Positions 46,217-54,939 of a DNA stretch of 64,000 nt are shown here, piece by piece. Within the stretch, counting starts at the first letter, position 1, and every line of letters starts with the position of its first letter. The position numbers were made by a program, and so were the translations under genes. The stretch is from assembly GCF_040438645.1 (NCBI RefSeq), contig NZ_CP159253.1, positions 434,001 to 498,000 on the forward strand, read 5' to 3'. The notes under the pieces were generated by a model. It did no database searches and was not told the origin of the DNA. It worked only from the letters and a program-made list of their open reading frames with translations. Origin of the DNA: Mesorhizobium sp. WSM2240. Lineage in GTDB: Bacteria; Pseudomonadota; Alphaproteobacteria; Rhizobiales; Rhizobiaceae.

Positions 46217-47368
46217 ATGGCTGAGCGGCGCATCGGCATCATCATGCACGGCATCACCGGCCGCATGGGTCTCAACCAGCATCTGATCCGCTCGATCGTG
46301 GCGATCCGCGCGCAAGGCGGCGTGGCGCTGGCGAACGGCGACCGCCTGATGCCCGATCCGATCCTGGTCGGACGCAATGCCGGCAGGGTCGAGGCGATCG
46401 CAAAAGCGCATGGCATCGAGCGCTGGACTACCGACCTTGCGGCCGCTTTCTCCAATCGCGCGGACGAGATATTCTTCGATGCCGCGACCACCCAGATGCG
46501 CGCCGAACTCATCGGCCGCGCCATAGATGCCGGCAAGCACGTCTATTGCGAAAAGCCGATCTCCGACAAACTGCATGTCGCCCTGGCGCTCGCCAGAAAG
46601 GCGAGGGCAGCCGGCATCAAGCACGGCGTCGTCCAGGACAAGCTGTTCCTGCCCGGCCTGAAGAAGCTCGCAATGCTGCGCCAATCCGGCTTCTTCGGCC
46701 GCATGCTCTCGGTGCGCGGCGAATTCGGCTACTGGGTGTTCGAAGGCGACTGGCAGCCGGCTCAGCGTCCTTCCTGGAATTACCGCAGGAAGGATGGCGG
46801 CGGCATCATCCTCGACATGCTGTGCCACTGGCGTTACGTGCTCGACAATCTGTTCGGCGAGGTGAAGTCCGTCTCCTGCCTCGGCGCGACGCACATTCCG
46901 ACCCGCGTCGACGAACAGGGCCGCAAATACGACGCCGATGCCGATGACGCGGCCTACGCGACTTTCGAACTCGACGGGGGCGTCATCGCGCAGGTCAACT
47001 CCTCCTGGACTACGCGGGTGCGCCGCGACGACCTCGTCACCTTCCACGTCGACGGCACCCACGGCTCAGCGGTCGCCGGGCTGACGAAATGCTGGACCCA
47101 GCACCGGGTCAACACGCCCAAGCCGGTATGGAATCCCGACATCCCGCAGACCATCGACTTCTTCGACACTTGGGAGGAGGTGCCGGACAACTGGCCTTCC
47201 GGCAACGGCTTCAAGGAGCAATGGGAACTGTTCCTGCGCCACGTCGCCGAGGACGGTCCGTGGAAATACGACCTCGTCGAGGGCGCCAAGGGCGTACAAC
47301 TCGCCGAACTCGGCCTGAAAAGCTGGAAGGAGCGGCGCTGGCTCGACATTCCGGCGCTGGACGTATGA
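46217..47368 (+). CDS. Gfo/Idh/MocA family oxidoreductase
   Basis: 383-residue oxidoreductase of a divergent subgroup: the cofactor loop reads GIIMHGITGRMGLNQHLIRS, like a dihydrodipicolinate-reductase-type GxTGRMG motif. It has CEKPISDK (catalytic Lys) and GGGIILDMLCHWRYVLDNLF. ATG 46217 has GAGGGAGG upstream; a longer frame from 46142 would run into the operator. Its stop overlaps the start of the DUF993 gene, so the pair is translationally coupled. Confidence 0.87.
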   Translation: MAERRIGIIMHGITGRMGLNQHLIRSIVAIRAQGGVALANGDRLMPDPILVGRNAGRVEAIAKAHGIERWTTDLAAAFSNRADEIFFDAATTQMRAELIGRAIDAGKHVYCEKPISDKLHVALALARKARAAGIKHGVVQDKLFLPGLKKLAMLRQSGFFGRMLSVRGEFGYWVFEGDWQPAQRPSWNYRRKDGGGIILDMLCHWRYVLDNLFGEVKSVSCLGATHIPTRVDEQGRKYDADADDAAYATFELDGGVIAQVNSSWTTRVRRDDLVTFHVDGTHGSAVAGLTKCWTQHRVNTPKPVWNPDIPQTIDFFDTWEEVPDNWPSGNGFKEQWELFLRHVAEDGPWKYDLVEGAKGVQLAELGLKSWKERRWLDIPALDV

Positions 47369-48534
47369 TGACCGAAATCCGGCTGCCCACCGCCGACCGG
47401 CGGATCGAGACCTACGCCATGACGGGCGAGCCGATCCGCATCGAACGCCGCGATGCGGCCTCCTTTCCGCGCATAGCGTTTGCCGCCGCCCATGTCGTTG
47501 ACGATCCCCTTGCCGACAATGATCCCTGGCTGATGCCGGCTATCGATTGGGACAAGACGCTTCAGTTCCGCCATTACCTGTGGGATCTGGGGCTGGCGGT
47601 GGCGGAAGCGATGGATACCGCCCAGCGTGGCATGGGACTCGGCTGGCCGGAAGCGCGGGAACTGATCACCCGCTCGGTCACCGAGGCTAAAGCCCGGCCT
47701 GGCGCGGTGGTCGCCTGCGGCGCGGGCACCGACCATCTCGCTCCCGGCCGCGATGTCACGATCGACGATGTCATTCGCGCCTATGAGGATCAGGTCGAGG
47801 CGGTGGAGGCCGTCGGCGGACGCATCATCCTGATGGCGAGCCGGGCGCTCGCCGCGGCGGCGAAAGGCCCCGACGATTACGCGCGTGTCTATGACCGGGT
47901 ACTCGCACAGGTGAAGGAGCCGGTCATCATCCACTGGCTCGGGGAGATGTTCGATCCGGCGCTTGAAGGCTATTGGGGTTCCGCCGACCATTGGGCGGCG
48001 ATGGACATTTGTCTCGATGTGCTGGCTGCGCATGCGTCAAAGATCGACGGCATCAAGATCTCGCTCCTATCGAAGGAAAAGGAAATCGCCATGCGCCGGC
48101 GTCTGCCCGGCGGCGTGCGCATGTATACGGGCGACGACTTCAACTATGCCGAACTGATAGCCGGAGACGCGGAAGGCCATTCCGATGCCCTGCTCGGCAT
48201 CTTCGACGCCATCGCGCCGGCAGCCTCCGCCAGTCTCGCCGCGCTCGGACGCGGCAGCCAGAACGAGTTCTTCGACATCCTCGAGCCGACTGTGCCGCTG
48301 TCGCGGCACATCTTCAAAGCGCCCACCCGCTTCTACAAGACCGGCGTTGTCTTTCTCGCCTACCTCAACGGTCTCCAGGATCATTTCGTCATGGTCGGCG
48401 GACAGGAGAGCGCCCGCTCACTGCTCCACCTAGCCGACCTCTTCCGTTTCGCCGATCACGCGCGTGTGCTCCATAATCCGGAGCGGGCGGCTGCGCGAAT
48501 GGCCAAGGTACTGGCGGTGCACGGAATAACGTGA
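47365..48534 (+). CDS. DUF993 family protein, DapA/NanA-like aldolase fold
   Basis: 389-residue cytosolic protein. I recognise the DUF993 family, whose reaction is not established to my knowledge. The C-terminal half follows the dihydrodipicolinate synthase/N-acetylneuraminate lyase pattern: DGIKISLLSKEKE contains Lys231 at the Schiff-base position, and RMYTGDDFNYAELIAGDAEG matches the loop where DapA has a GDD-type motif. A retro-aldol or dehydratase step on a keto-sugar or 2-keto acid is therefore a reasonable inference. It sits between an oxidoreductase and the tct transporter. Confidence 0.8.
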   Translation: MMTEIRLPTADRRIETYAMTGEPIRIERRDAASFPRIAFAAAHVVDDPLADNDPWLMPAIDWDKTLQFRHYLWDLGLAVAEAMDTAQRGMGLGWPEARELITRSVTEAKARPGAVVACGAGTDHLAPGRDVTIDDVIRAYEDQVEAVEAVGGRIILMASRALAAAAKGPDDYARVYDRVLAQVKEPVIIHWLGEMFDPALEGYWGSADHWAAMDICLDVLAAHASKIDGIKISLLSKEKEIAMRRRLPGGVRMYTGDDFNYAELIAGDAEGHSDALLGIFDAIAPAASASLAALGRGSQNEFFDILEPTVPLSRHIFKAPTRFYKTGVVFLAYLNGLQDHFVMVGGQESARSLLHLADLFRFADHARVLHNPERAAARMAKVLAVHGIT

Positions 48535-48606
48535 GGCGGCCAGGGCCGACCTGCGAACGGACAACGGTACCGCAGGCCGGTAGCCACTGTTAGGGAGGAA
48601 AAGGAC

Positions 48607-49610
48607 ATGTTCTACAAGCTGATACTGGCCGCAGCCATGGCTCTGATGCCGATGGCCGCCGCCCAGGCACAGGATTACCCTTGGAAACCGACGAAACCCG
48701 TGACGATCGTGGTGCCCTGGGGCGCCGGCGGCTCGACCGATCAGGTGGTTCGCCTGCTTGCCACCGAGCTCGAATCGGCACTGGGACAGACCGTGGTCGT
48801 CGTCAACCAGCCGGGCGCTTCCGGTTCGATCGGCACCAAGTCGGTGCTCGAAGCAGAGAAGGAGGGCTACACCTGGGCATCGGGCGCGGCCAAGGACGTC
48901 GGCACCTATGCCGTCACCGGCCTGCTCGACACCAGGCTCGACGACTGGCACTTCTATCTCGCCGTCATCAACTCCTCGGTGATCGGCGTCAACGCCGACA
49001 CGCCCTACCAGACCCTCGAAGACCTGATTCAGGCCATGAAGGCCAATCCGGGCACCGTCACCGTTGCAACGGCCGGCATCAACTCTTCCGGAGGGGCCGC
49101 GCTTGGCGCGTTCTCGACCGGCGCCGGCGTCGAGGCTCGCCATGTCACCTATGACGGCGGCAATCCGGCCGTCATCGCCACCGCCGGAGGCGAGACCGAG
49201 GTGACCACCCAGCTTGCGGTCGAACAGGCGGAGATGATCCGCGCCGGGCGGATCCGTCCGCTCGCGGTTGTCGGCACCAAGCCGCTCAAGCTGGAGGGAG
49301 TCGACGAGATCCCGGCCATTACCACAATCCTCCCGGATTTCCCGGCATCGGACAACTATTTCGGCATCTTCGTACCGGCCGGAACGCCGAACGAGGTTCT
49401 GCAGACCCTCGATATGATCTGGGACGACAAGATAGCCAACTCCAAGGCCTTGCAGGATTATGCGACCAGCCGCGGCGCCATCGTTGCCGTGGTGCGAGGC
49501 GAGGAGGCAAAGGAAGCGGCCATGCCGGCGATAAAGGATTCGCCTGGGGCCTGTGGGAGCGCAATGAGGCTAAGGTCGATCCGGCCAGCGTTGGCATTCC
49601 GCCACGCTGA
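48607..49610 (+). pseudogene. tctC: tripartite tricarboxylate transporter binding protein with a C-terminal frameshift
   Basis: Periplasmic Bug/TctC-type receptor: signal peptide ending AAAQA-QD, then KPVTIVVPWGAGGSTDQVVR, VVNQPGASGSIGTKSVLEAE, GTVTVATAGINSSGGAALGA, all family features. The frame is intact to about 49535 (AAMPAIK). The expected ending, FAWGLWERNEAKVDPASVGI with stop TGA at 49608, is in another frame from 49539 on, implying a one-base loss near 49536-49538. As read, the original frame continues to 49683 with an unrelated Arg/Pro-rich tail. About 24 C-terminal residues are lost; the protein could be partly stable, so this may be a sequencing error or a recent mutation. Confidence 0.8.
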
Positions 49611-49620
49611 GCGTGTCGCT

Positions 49621-49644
49621 CGCGGGGCGCCCCGACGCCCCGCG
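49621..49644 (+). other. intercistronic hairpin between tctC and tctB
   Basis: Perfect 9-bp stem CGCGGGGCG / CGCCCCGCG with a 6-nt loop and no following T-tract. Such hairpins after binding-protein genes usually protect the upstream mRNA from 3' decay and raise receptor levels over the membrane subunits. Confidence 0.6.
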
Positions 49645-49682
49645 GCTTCTCCTAGACTTTCCCAAGTCGACGATCCGGTGTG

Positions 49683-50201
49683 ATGCAAGACAGACAATTG
49701 ATACGCGCTGACCTCGTCACAGGCCTGATCCTGGTGGCGTTTGGCTTGGCGGTGCTCATGGAAGCGGTCGGTATGCCCCGCTTCGAGACACGGCGGATCA
49801 ATCCCTGGACCGTCCCCGGACTTGTGCCCGGTTTTCTCGCTATCATTATTGCGGTGCTCGGCGCGGCACTTGCACTGCGCTCCACATTTTCGGCGGCTCT
49901 TCGTGCGCCCGCACCCGCACTTGACCCGCAGGAGGCGGCTGATGTTCGTGCTGCGCGCCGGCGTCTTCTCGCCTGCCTCGGGATCTGCCTGGCTTATGCA
50001 GCCGGCCTTGTCGGTCGCGTCCCTTTCTGGCTCGCGACCGGTTTTTTCGTCTTTGCTTTTGTCGCCGCGTTCGAATGGCAGCGAGACGATCCGCCACCGG
50101 CGCGGGCACGGAAGCTCGCCATTGCGGCCGTGCTTGCCGCCGCCGCCGCTATCCTTGTGCCACTCCTGTTCGAGCGGCTGTTCCTGGTGCGGCTGCCGTG
50201 A
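49683..50201 (+). CDS. tctB: tripartite tricarboxylate transporter small membrane subunit
   Basis: 172-residue protein with four hydrophobic segments (GLILVAFGLAVLMEA, GLVPGFLAIIIAVLGAALAL, LLACLGICLAYAAGLVG and the C-terminal AIAAVLAAAAAILVPLLF), the TctB layout. ATG 49683; GTG 49680 is an alternative. 18 bp before tctA. Confidence 0.85.
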   Translation: MQDRQLIRADLVTGLILVAFGLAVLMEAVGMPRFETRRINPWTVPGLVPGFLAIIIAVLGAALALRSTFSAALRAPAPALDPQEAADVRAARRRLLACLGICLAYAAGLVGRVPFWLATGFFVFAFVAAFEWQRDDPPPARARKLAIAAVLAAAAAILVPLLFERLFLVRLP

Positions 50202-50219
50202 GCGAAGGGCGATCCCGCG

Positions 50220-51731
50220 ATGCTTGACGGCCTCGTCCAACTCGGCAACGCGTTCACCGTCTTCGCGAATTTCACCACGCTGTTCAATGTGTTGTGGGCG
50301 ACGCTTGCCGGCATACTGATCGGTTCGCTGCCGGGATTGACCGCAACCATGGGCGTGGCGCTTCTAACCACGCTGACCTACCAGCTGCCGCCCGCCCAAG
50401 CGATCCTGATCCTGATCTCCGTCTATGTCGGAGCGATCTATGGCGGTTCGCGCTCGGCGATCCTCCTCAACATCCCCGGCACGCCTGCCAATGCGGCAAC
50501 CACGCTCGACGGCTTTCCGCTCGCACGTTCGGGCCGCGGCGGCGAGGCGATGGGCATCGCCACCACCGCATCCATGATGGGCACCTTCATCGGCGTGCTG
50601 TTTCTTGCAGCCATAGCGCCGCTGCTTGCCGAGTTCGCACTGCGCTTCGGTTCATACGAATATTTCTGGCTCGCCATCTTCGGCATCGTCATCGCCGGGC
50701 AGATGACTTCGTTCGACGATGCACTGAAGGGCTGGATCTCCGGCTTTCTCGGCCTGATGGTCGCCATGGTCGGGCAGGAAAGCATTCATGCCTACGATCG
50801 GCTCACCTTCGGCATCCCCGATCTGGCCGGCGGGCTGGCGCTCATCCCAGCGCTGGTTGGCGCCTTTGGTTTCGCCGAAGTCCTGACCGTGATGAAGAAC
50901 CGGGCGCCGGAGCTGGCCGCCAGGTCCGTCGGTCGTGTACTGCCGAAGCTCTCTGAACTATGGCGCTACAAGCGCACCATCGGCCGCTCCGGTGTGATCG
51001 GCACGGTCGTCGGCATCATTCCCGGTGTCGGCGAGGATATCGGCGCCTGGATTTCTTACGCCGCCGCCCGCCGCGGATCGAAGGAGAAAGAGCAGTTCGG
51101 CAAGGGTTCGATCGAGGGCCTCATCGCTGCGGAGACCGGCAACAACACGGCAATCCCCGGCGCGCTGATCCCGGCGCTGACGCTTGCTGTTCCCGGCTCC
51201 GCGCCGGCGGCGGTGCTGCTCGCGGCGATGCTGATTCATGGCATCAGGCCTGGGCCGCTGATCATGATCGAGGCGCCCGACTTCGTGTTCCAGGTCGTCT
51301 GGATGGTCATGCTGGCGACGGTTGCCATCGGCGTCATCGGCCTTCTTCTGACCCGTCCTCTCCTGCAGGTCCTGCGCGTGCCGCGCGAGCGGCTGATGCC
51401 GGTGATCTTCGTGCTGTGCGTCATCGGGCCCTATGCCATCACGCAGCGGCTGTTCGACGTCTATGTCATGATCGGTTTCGGCATTCTCGGCTTCGTCTTG
51501 CGCGAGATGAAGTATCCGATGGCGCCGCTGGTGCTCGGCATCATTCTCGGCGAAATCCTCGACAAGAACCTGCGCCGGGCCCTGGTGCTCGCCGACGGCG
51601 ACCTGACGCCCTTCTTCACCCGACCGATCAGCATGGTGCTCTGGATAGCGACGCTCTTGGTCATCCTGCTCGCGCTGCCGCCGGTGCGGCGCGGCGTCTC
51701 CCGCCTGCTGCGCTGGGAAACCGCGGCATGA
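50220..51731 (+). CDS. tctA: tripartite tricarboxylate transporter large permease
   Basis: 503-residue permease. The duplicated family signature is clear: IGSLPGLTATMGVALL in the first half and VVGIIPGVGEDIGAWIS in the second. SRSAILLNIPGTPANAATTL and NNTAIPGALIPALTLAVPGS are also diagnostic. Imports a carboxylated compound delivered by TctC; in this cluster a sugar acid or keto acid is plausible. Confidence 0.93.
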   Translation: MLDGLVQLGNAFTVFANFTTLFNVLWATLAGILIGSLPGLTATMGVALLTTLTYQLPPAQAILILISVYVGAIYGGSRSAILLNIPGTPANAATTLDGFPLARSGRGGEAMGIATTASMMGTFIGVLFLAAIAPLLAEFALRFGSYEYFWLAIFGIVIAGQMTSFDDALKGWISGFLGLMVAMVGQESIHAYDRLTFGIPDLAGGLALIPALVGAFGFAEVLTVMKNRAPELAARSVGRVLPKLSELWRYKRTIGRSGVIGTVVGIIPGVGEDIGAWISYAAARRGSKEKEQFGKGSIEGLIAAETGNNTAIPGALIPALTLAVPGSAPAAVLLAAMLIHGIRPGPLIMIEAPDFVFQVVWMVMLATVAIGVIGLLLTRPLLQVLRVPRERLMPVIFVLCVIGPYAITQRLFDVYVMIGFGILGFVLREMKYPMAPLVLGIILGEILDKNLRRALVLADGDLTPFFTRPISMVLWIATLLVILLALPPVRRGVSRLLRWETAA

Positions 51732-51785
51732 TGCGACATTGAGCCGGCCCTGGTCCGCCTCCTTCGAAATCAGGAAAGCAACGTC

Positions 51786-52631
51786 ATGACCGAAATCGTG
51801 GAAGGCCTGTCAATCAATCTCGCGACAGTGCGTCAGCAATGGGGTTTCGCCGAGGCGGTGGAAGGTTGCCTTCGCCATGGCATCCGCGCCATTGCACCCT
51901 GGCGCGATCAGGTCGCCGCCGCCGGGCTGGATGAGGCGGCGCGCATCGTGCGGGAGGAGGGGCTGCAAGTGACCGGCCTGTGCCGTGGCGGCTTCTTCCC
52001 GGGGCCCGACGCCGAAGGGCGCAGGGCAGCAATCGACGATAATCGCCGCGCCGTCGAGGAAGCGGCGGCACTGCGCGCCGATTGCCTGGTGCTGGTGGTC
52101 GGCGGACTTCCTGCCGGCTCGCGCGACATCGCCGGCGCCCGCACTATGGTGGTGGAGGGCATCGCCGCGGTGCTGCCCGACGCGATCGCCGCCGGGGTGC
52201 CGCTCGCCATCGAACCGCTTCACCCAATGTACGCCGCCGACCGGGCATGCGTGAATACGCTTTCCCAGGCGCTCGACATTTGCGACGCGCTCGACCCGCA
52301 AAAGACCGGCGTGCTCGGCGTTGCGCTGGACGTCTATCACTGCTGGTGGGATCCCGACCTGAAGGCGCAGGCCTTGCGGGCCGGACCGAACCGGCTGATG
52401 GCCCACCATATCTGCGATTGGCTGGTGCCGACCCGCGATATGCTTACCGATCGCGGCATGATGGGCGACGGCGTCATCGACCTGCCCGCGATCCGCCGAA
52501 TGGTGGAGGCCGCCGGCTTTTTCGGTCCCCAAGAGGTCGAAATCTTTTCGGCCGAAAACTGGTGGAAGAAACCCGGCGACGAGGTCCTGACGACCTGCGT
52601 GGAGCGGTTCCGCGAGGTCTGCGGAAATTAG
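51786..52631 (+). CDS. sugar phosphate isomerase/epimerase-like TIM barrel
   Basis: 281-residue protein of the AP-endonuclease-2/xylose-isomerase fold. Likely metal ligands lie on successive strands: Glu in LAIEPLHPMYA, Asp and His in ALDVYHCWWDP, His in AHHICDW, Glu in EVEIFSAENWW. Members include epimerases, isomerases and the beta-eliminating or hydrating enzymes of levoglucosan-type pathways. Last gene of the plus-strand operon starting at 46217. Confidence 0.85.
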   Translation: MTEIVEGLSINLATVRQQWGFAEAVEGCLRHGIRAIAPWRDQVAAAGLDEAARIVREEGLQVTGLCRGGFFPGPDAEGRRAAIDDNRRAVEEAAALRADCLVLVVGGLPAGSRDIAGARTMVVEGIAAVLPDAIAAGVPLAIEPLHPMYAADRACVNTLSQALDICDALDPQKTGVLGVALDVYHCWWDPDLKAQALRAGPNRLMAHHICDWLVPTRDMLTDRGMMGDGVIDLPAIRRMVEAAGFFGPQEVEIFSAENWWKKPGDEVLTTCVERFREVCGN

Positions 52632-52706
52632 TTGGGGAACGACGACGATACCCCAGCGCTGAGGCCCCGATCATGTTTCGCGGCATTTCGCGCCAGGTCA
52701 GTACGG

Positions 52707-53738
52707 CTATTGCGGAGAAAAGGCGTCGCTCTCGCCGGGAACGAAATCCAAGGGCCAAAGCCGGCGCGAAGCGCCTTGCGGATAGGATTCGGCATAAAGC
52801 GGCATGGTGGCCAGCAGAGTTTCGGCCAGCGAAATGCCCAGATCGCGCAAATTGAGGCTGAAGGACGTAAGTGACGGCGACAGGAAGCGAGCATGCGGAC
52901 TGTGGCGTCCGATGACGGCAATGTCCCGTCCGGGTTTCACCCCGGCTTCCTCCAGTCCGCGGTAGAGACCGATGGCGATCGTCTCGTTGACGAGCACGAC
53001 GGCAGTAGGCCGTTCCTTGCAGGCGAGGATCGCGCGAGCGATCTGGTAGCCGCCAGCTTCGCTAGGCATCGAACGGAAGATCAGGTCCTCCTCGAGAGCG
53101 AGCCCGTGGCTTGCCAATGCCTCCCGGCATCGATCGACAAAAACATAGCCAAGATTCATGTCGTCGTGGGGGCGAGTTACCGCGATCCGCCGATGCCCCC
53201 TGGCCACGAGGCGGTCAATCGAGGCCTGGGCCATTCCTTCGAAATCGAGATCGAGCCAGGGTTGGCCGACGTCGGTCAGGCTGCGGCCGAGGGAGATGAA
53301 CGGGATCTTGCGCTTTGCCAGGAAATCGAAGCGCGGGTCTATCCGCCTCGTCGAGGACAGGATGAGACCGTCGGCGAACCCGCGCGCGACGATGCGCCTG
53401 AGATAATCATTCGGATCTTCTTGCGACGAGCAGAGCAGGGCGACCAGATCAAGCTTATGGCGGGCAAAAACCGTCTGCACGCCGTCGAACACGTTCATGA
53501 AGAACGTGTCACCTTGCCCGGTGATCTCGCTGCCCGTCTGCATCATGAAGCCGATCACGCCCGTTGCCCCTTTGCGCAGGGCACGTCCCGACTGGTTGGG
53601 GACATATCCGAGCTCCTCCGCCGCCTCCAGCACCCGCTTGCGCGTTTCGGCATTGACGTCCGGCTTGCCGTTCAGGGCCCGCGACACGGTCCCGATCGAC
53701 ACATTAAGATGCTTGGCAAGCAGGTGGATGCCCTTCAT
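52707..53738 (-). CDS. LacI family transcriptional regulator
   Basis: 343-residue repressor. DNA-binding domain at residues 3-26 (LLAKHLNVSIGTVSRALNGK), hinge helix near ELGYVPNQSGRALRKG, and a periplasmic-binding-like sensor domain (GVIGFMMQTGSEITG...). ATG 53738 has TAGGAAA upstream; a longer frame to 53780 lacks support. Divergent from the second sugar operon; palindromes at 53813 and 53845 are its probable operators. Sensor-domain ligand unknown, expected to be the sugar or an intermediate of that operon. Confidence 0.92.
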   Translation of the reverse strand: MKGIHLLAKHLNVSIGTVSRALNGKPDVNAETRKRVLEAAEELGYVPNQSGRALRKGATGVIGFMMQTGSEITGQGDTFFMNVFDGVQTVFARHKLDLVALLCSSQEDPNDYLRRIVARGFADGLILSSTRRIDPRFDFLAKRKIPFISLGRSLTDVGQPWLDLDFEGMAQASIDRLVARGHRRIAVTRPHDDMNLGYVFVDRCREALASHGLALEEDLIFRSMPSEAGGYQIARAILACKERPTAVVLVNETIAIGLYRGLEEAGVKPGRDIAVIGRHSPHARFLSPSLTSFSLNLRDLGISLAETLLATMPLYAESYPQGASRRLWPLDFVPGESDAFSPQ

Positions 53739-53783
53739 TTTCCTACGTCTTTCTCCCGTCACCTGATTCCAGCGATTCACCCA

Positions 53784-53813
53784 TTGACATAGTTATGAGC
53801 GTCAAACTACTAT
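53784..53813 (+). promoter_or_regulatory. promoter of the second sugar operon
   Basis: A perfect TTGACA (53784-53789) with TACTAT (53808-53813) after an 18-bp spacer. The start site would fall at about 53820, inside the LacI-type palindrome. Confidence 0.65.
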
Positions 53814-53828
53814 CGTAAACGTTTACGA
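53813..53828. promoter_or_regulatory. LacI-type operator
   Basis: Perfect 16-bp palindrome TCGTAAAC-GTTTACGA with the central CG typical of LacI/GalR operators. A degenerate second copy, TCGTAATCGTTTCCGG, lies at 53845-53860, 32 bp further (about three helical turns), allowing cooperative or looped binding. Confidence 0.8.
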
Positions 53829-53895
53829 AAGCCAAATCAGCTGTTCGTAATCGTTTCCGGCGGCAATCTTCATTCGCCGGTGAGGGAGGAGCATC

Positions 53896-54930
53896 GTGCC
53901 GATGAAAGCGGTGGTTTGTGGCTGCGGAGCTATGGCCAAGGGCTGGCTGAGAGCGCTTGCCGAAACTCCCGCCCTGAAGGACGCTGTCGAGATCGTCGGG
54001 TTGATCGATCTCGATCTTTCGGTTGCCAAGGCGCTTGCCGAAGAATTTTCCCTCCCAGATGCAGTCATCGGAAGCGATCTGAACGCGGTGCTTGAAGCGA
54101 CGCGGCCCGATCTCGTTTTCGATATCGTCGTGCCGGCGGCGCGGCACCGCGTCGTTACCACTGCGCTTGGATTTGGTTGCCATGTGCTCAGCGAGAAGCC
54201 GATGGCGGCTTCGGTGGAGGAAGCAGAAGATCTGATTGCCCTTGCACACCGGGCGGGGCGCATCCATGCGATCGTGCAGAACAGGCGCTTCATCTCCGGC
54301 GTTCGTCGCATGCGGCGGGTCGTCGAGAGCGGCGCTCTCGGCGAACTCACCGGCATCCACTGCGATTTCTTCATCGGGCCGCACTTTGGCGGTTTCCGTG
54401 AGCAGATGGACAACGTGCTGCTGCTGGACATGGCGATCCACACATTCGATGCGGCGCGTTTCGTGTCCGGAAAGACACCGCTGGCGGTCTATTGCCATGA
54501 AAGCAATCCACGCGGTTCCTGGTATCGCCATGGCGCGGCCGCCAACGCGATTTTCGAATTTTCCGACAATGTCGCGTTCACCTATCGCGGCTCCTGGTGC
54601 GCGGAGGGCGCGCGCACGAGTTGGGAAAGCGCGTGGCGTGTCATCGGCACCAAAGGGACCTTGCTCTGGGACGGCGTCGACAAGATCGACGCCCATGTCG
54701 TGTCCGGCGAGACGGGGTTCCTGCGCGAGGTGAGCCAGATCGAAGTGCCCGCGCCTTCACGCGAGGCGGATACCCACGGCCACGCCAGCGTCATTCAAGG
54801 TTTTTTGAACGCGATCCGCACCGGCGTCGCGCCGGAAACGGACGGCAGCGACAACATCAAGAGCCTTGCCATGGTTTTCGGCGCCATCGAAAGCGCCCGC
54901 CGGCGCGAACGCGTAATGATCGCGGCCTGA
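53896..54930 (+). CDS. Gfo/Idh/MocA family oxidoreductase
   Basis: 344-residue oxidoreductase. VVCGCGAMAKGWLRAL (cofactor), VLSEKPMAAS (catalytic Lys), and NVLLLDMAIHTFDAARFVS with the substrate His. GTG 53896 has GAGGGAGGA 6 bp upstream; ATG 53902 is possible. First gene of the LacI-controlled operon, followed by a TIM-barrel enzyme 9 bp later and a full ABC importer. The gene pair resembles dehydrogenase/TIM-barrel couples of levoglucosan- and 3-keto-sugar-type pathways. Confidence 0.88.
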   Translation: MPMKAVVCGCGAMAKGWLRALAETPALKDAVEIVGLIDLDLSVAKALAEEFSLPDAVIGSDLNAVLEATRPDLVFDIVVPAARHRVVTTALGFGCHVLSEKPMAASVEEAEDLIALAHRAGRIHAIVQNRRFISGVRRMRRVVESGALGELTGIHCDFFIGPHFGGFREQMDNVLLLDMAIHTFDAARFVSGKTPLAVYCHESNPRGSWYRHGAAANAIFEFSDNVAFTYRGSWCAEGARTSWESAWRVIGTKGTLLWDGVDKIDAHVVSGETGFLREVSQIEVPAPSREADTHGHASVIQGFLNAIRTGVAPETDGSDNIKSLAMVFGAIESARRRERVMIAA

Positions 54931-54939
54931 GGAGCATCA

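Noticed and set aside
48580..48593. GTAGCCACTGTTAG before tctC as a third TetR operator
   Set aside because: Only part of each half-site matches GTAACC-N4-AGTTAC and it lies inside an operon, over the tctC ribosome-site region; probably chance.
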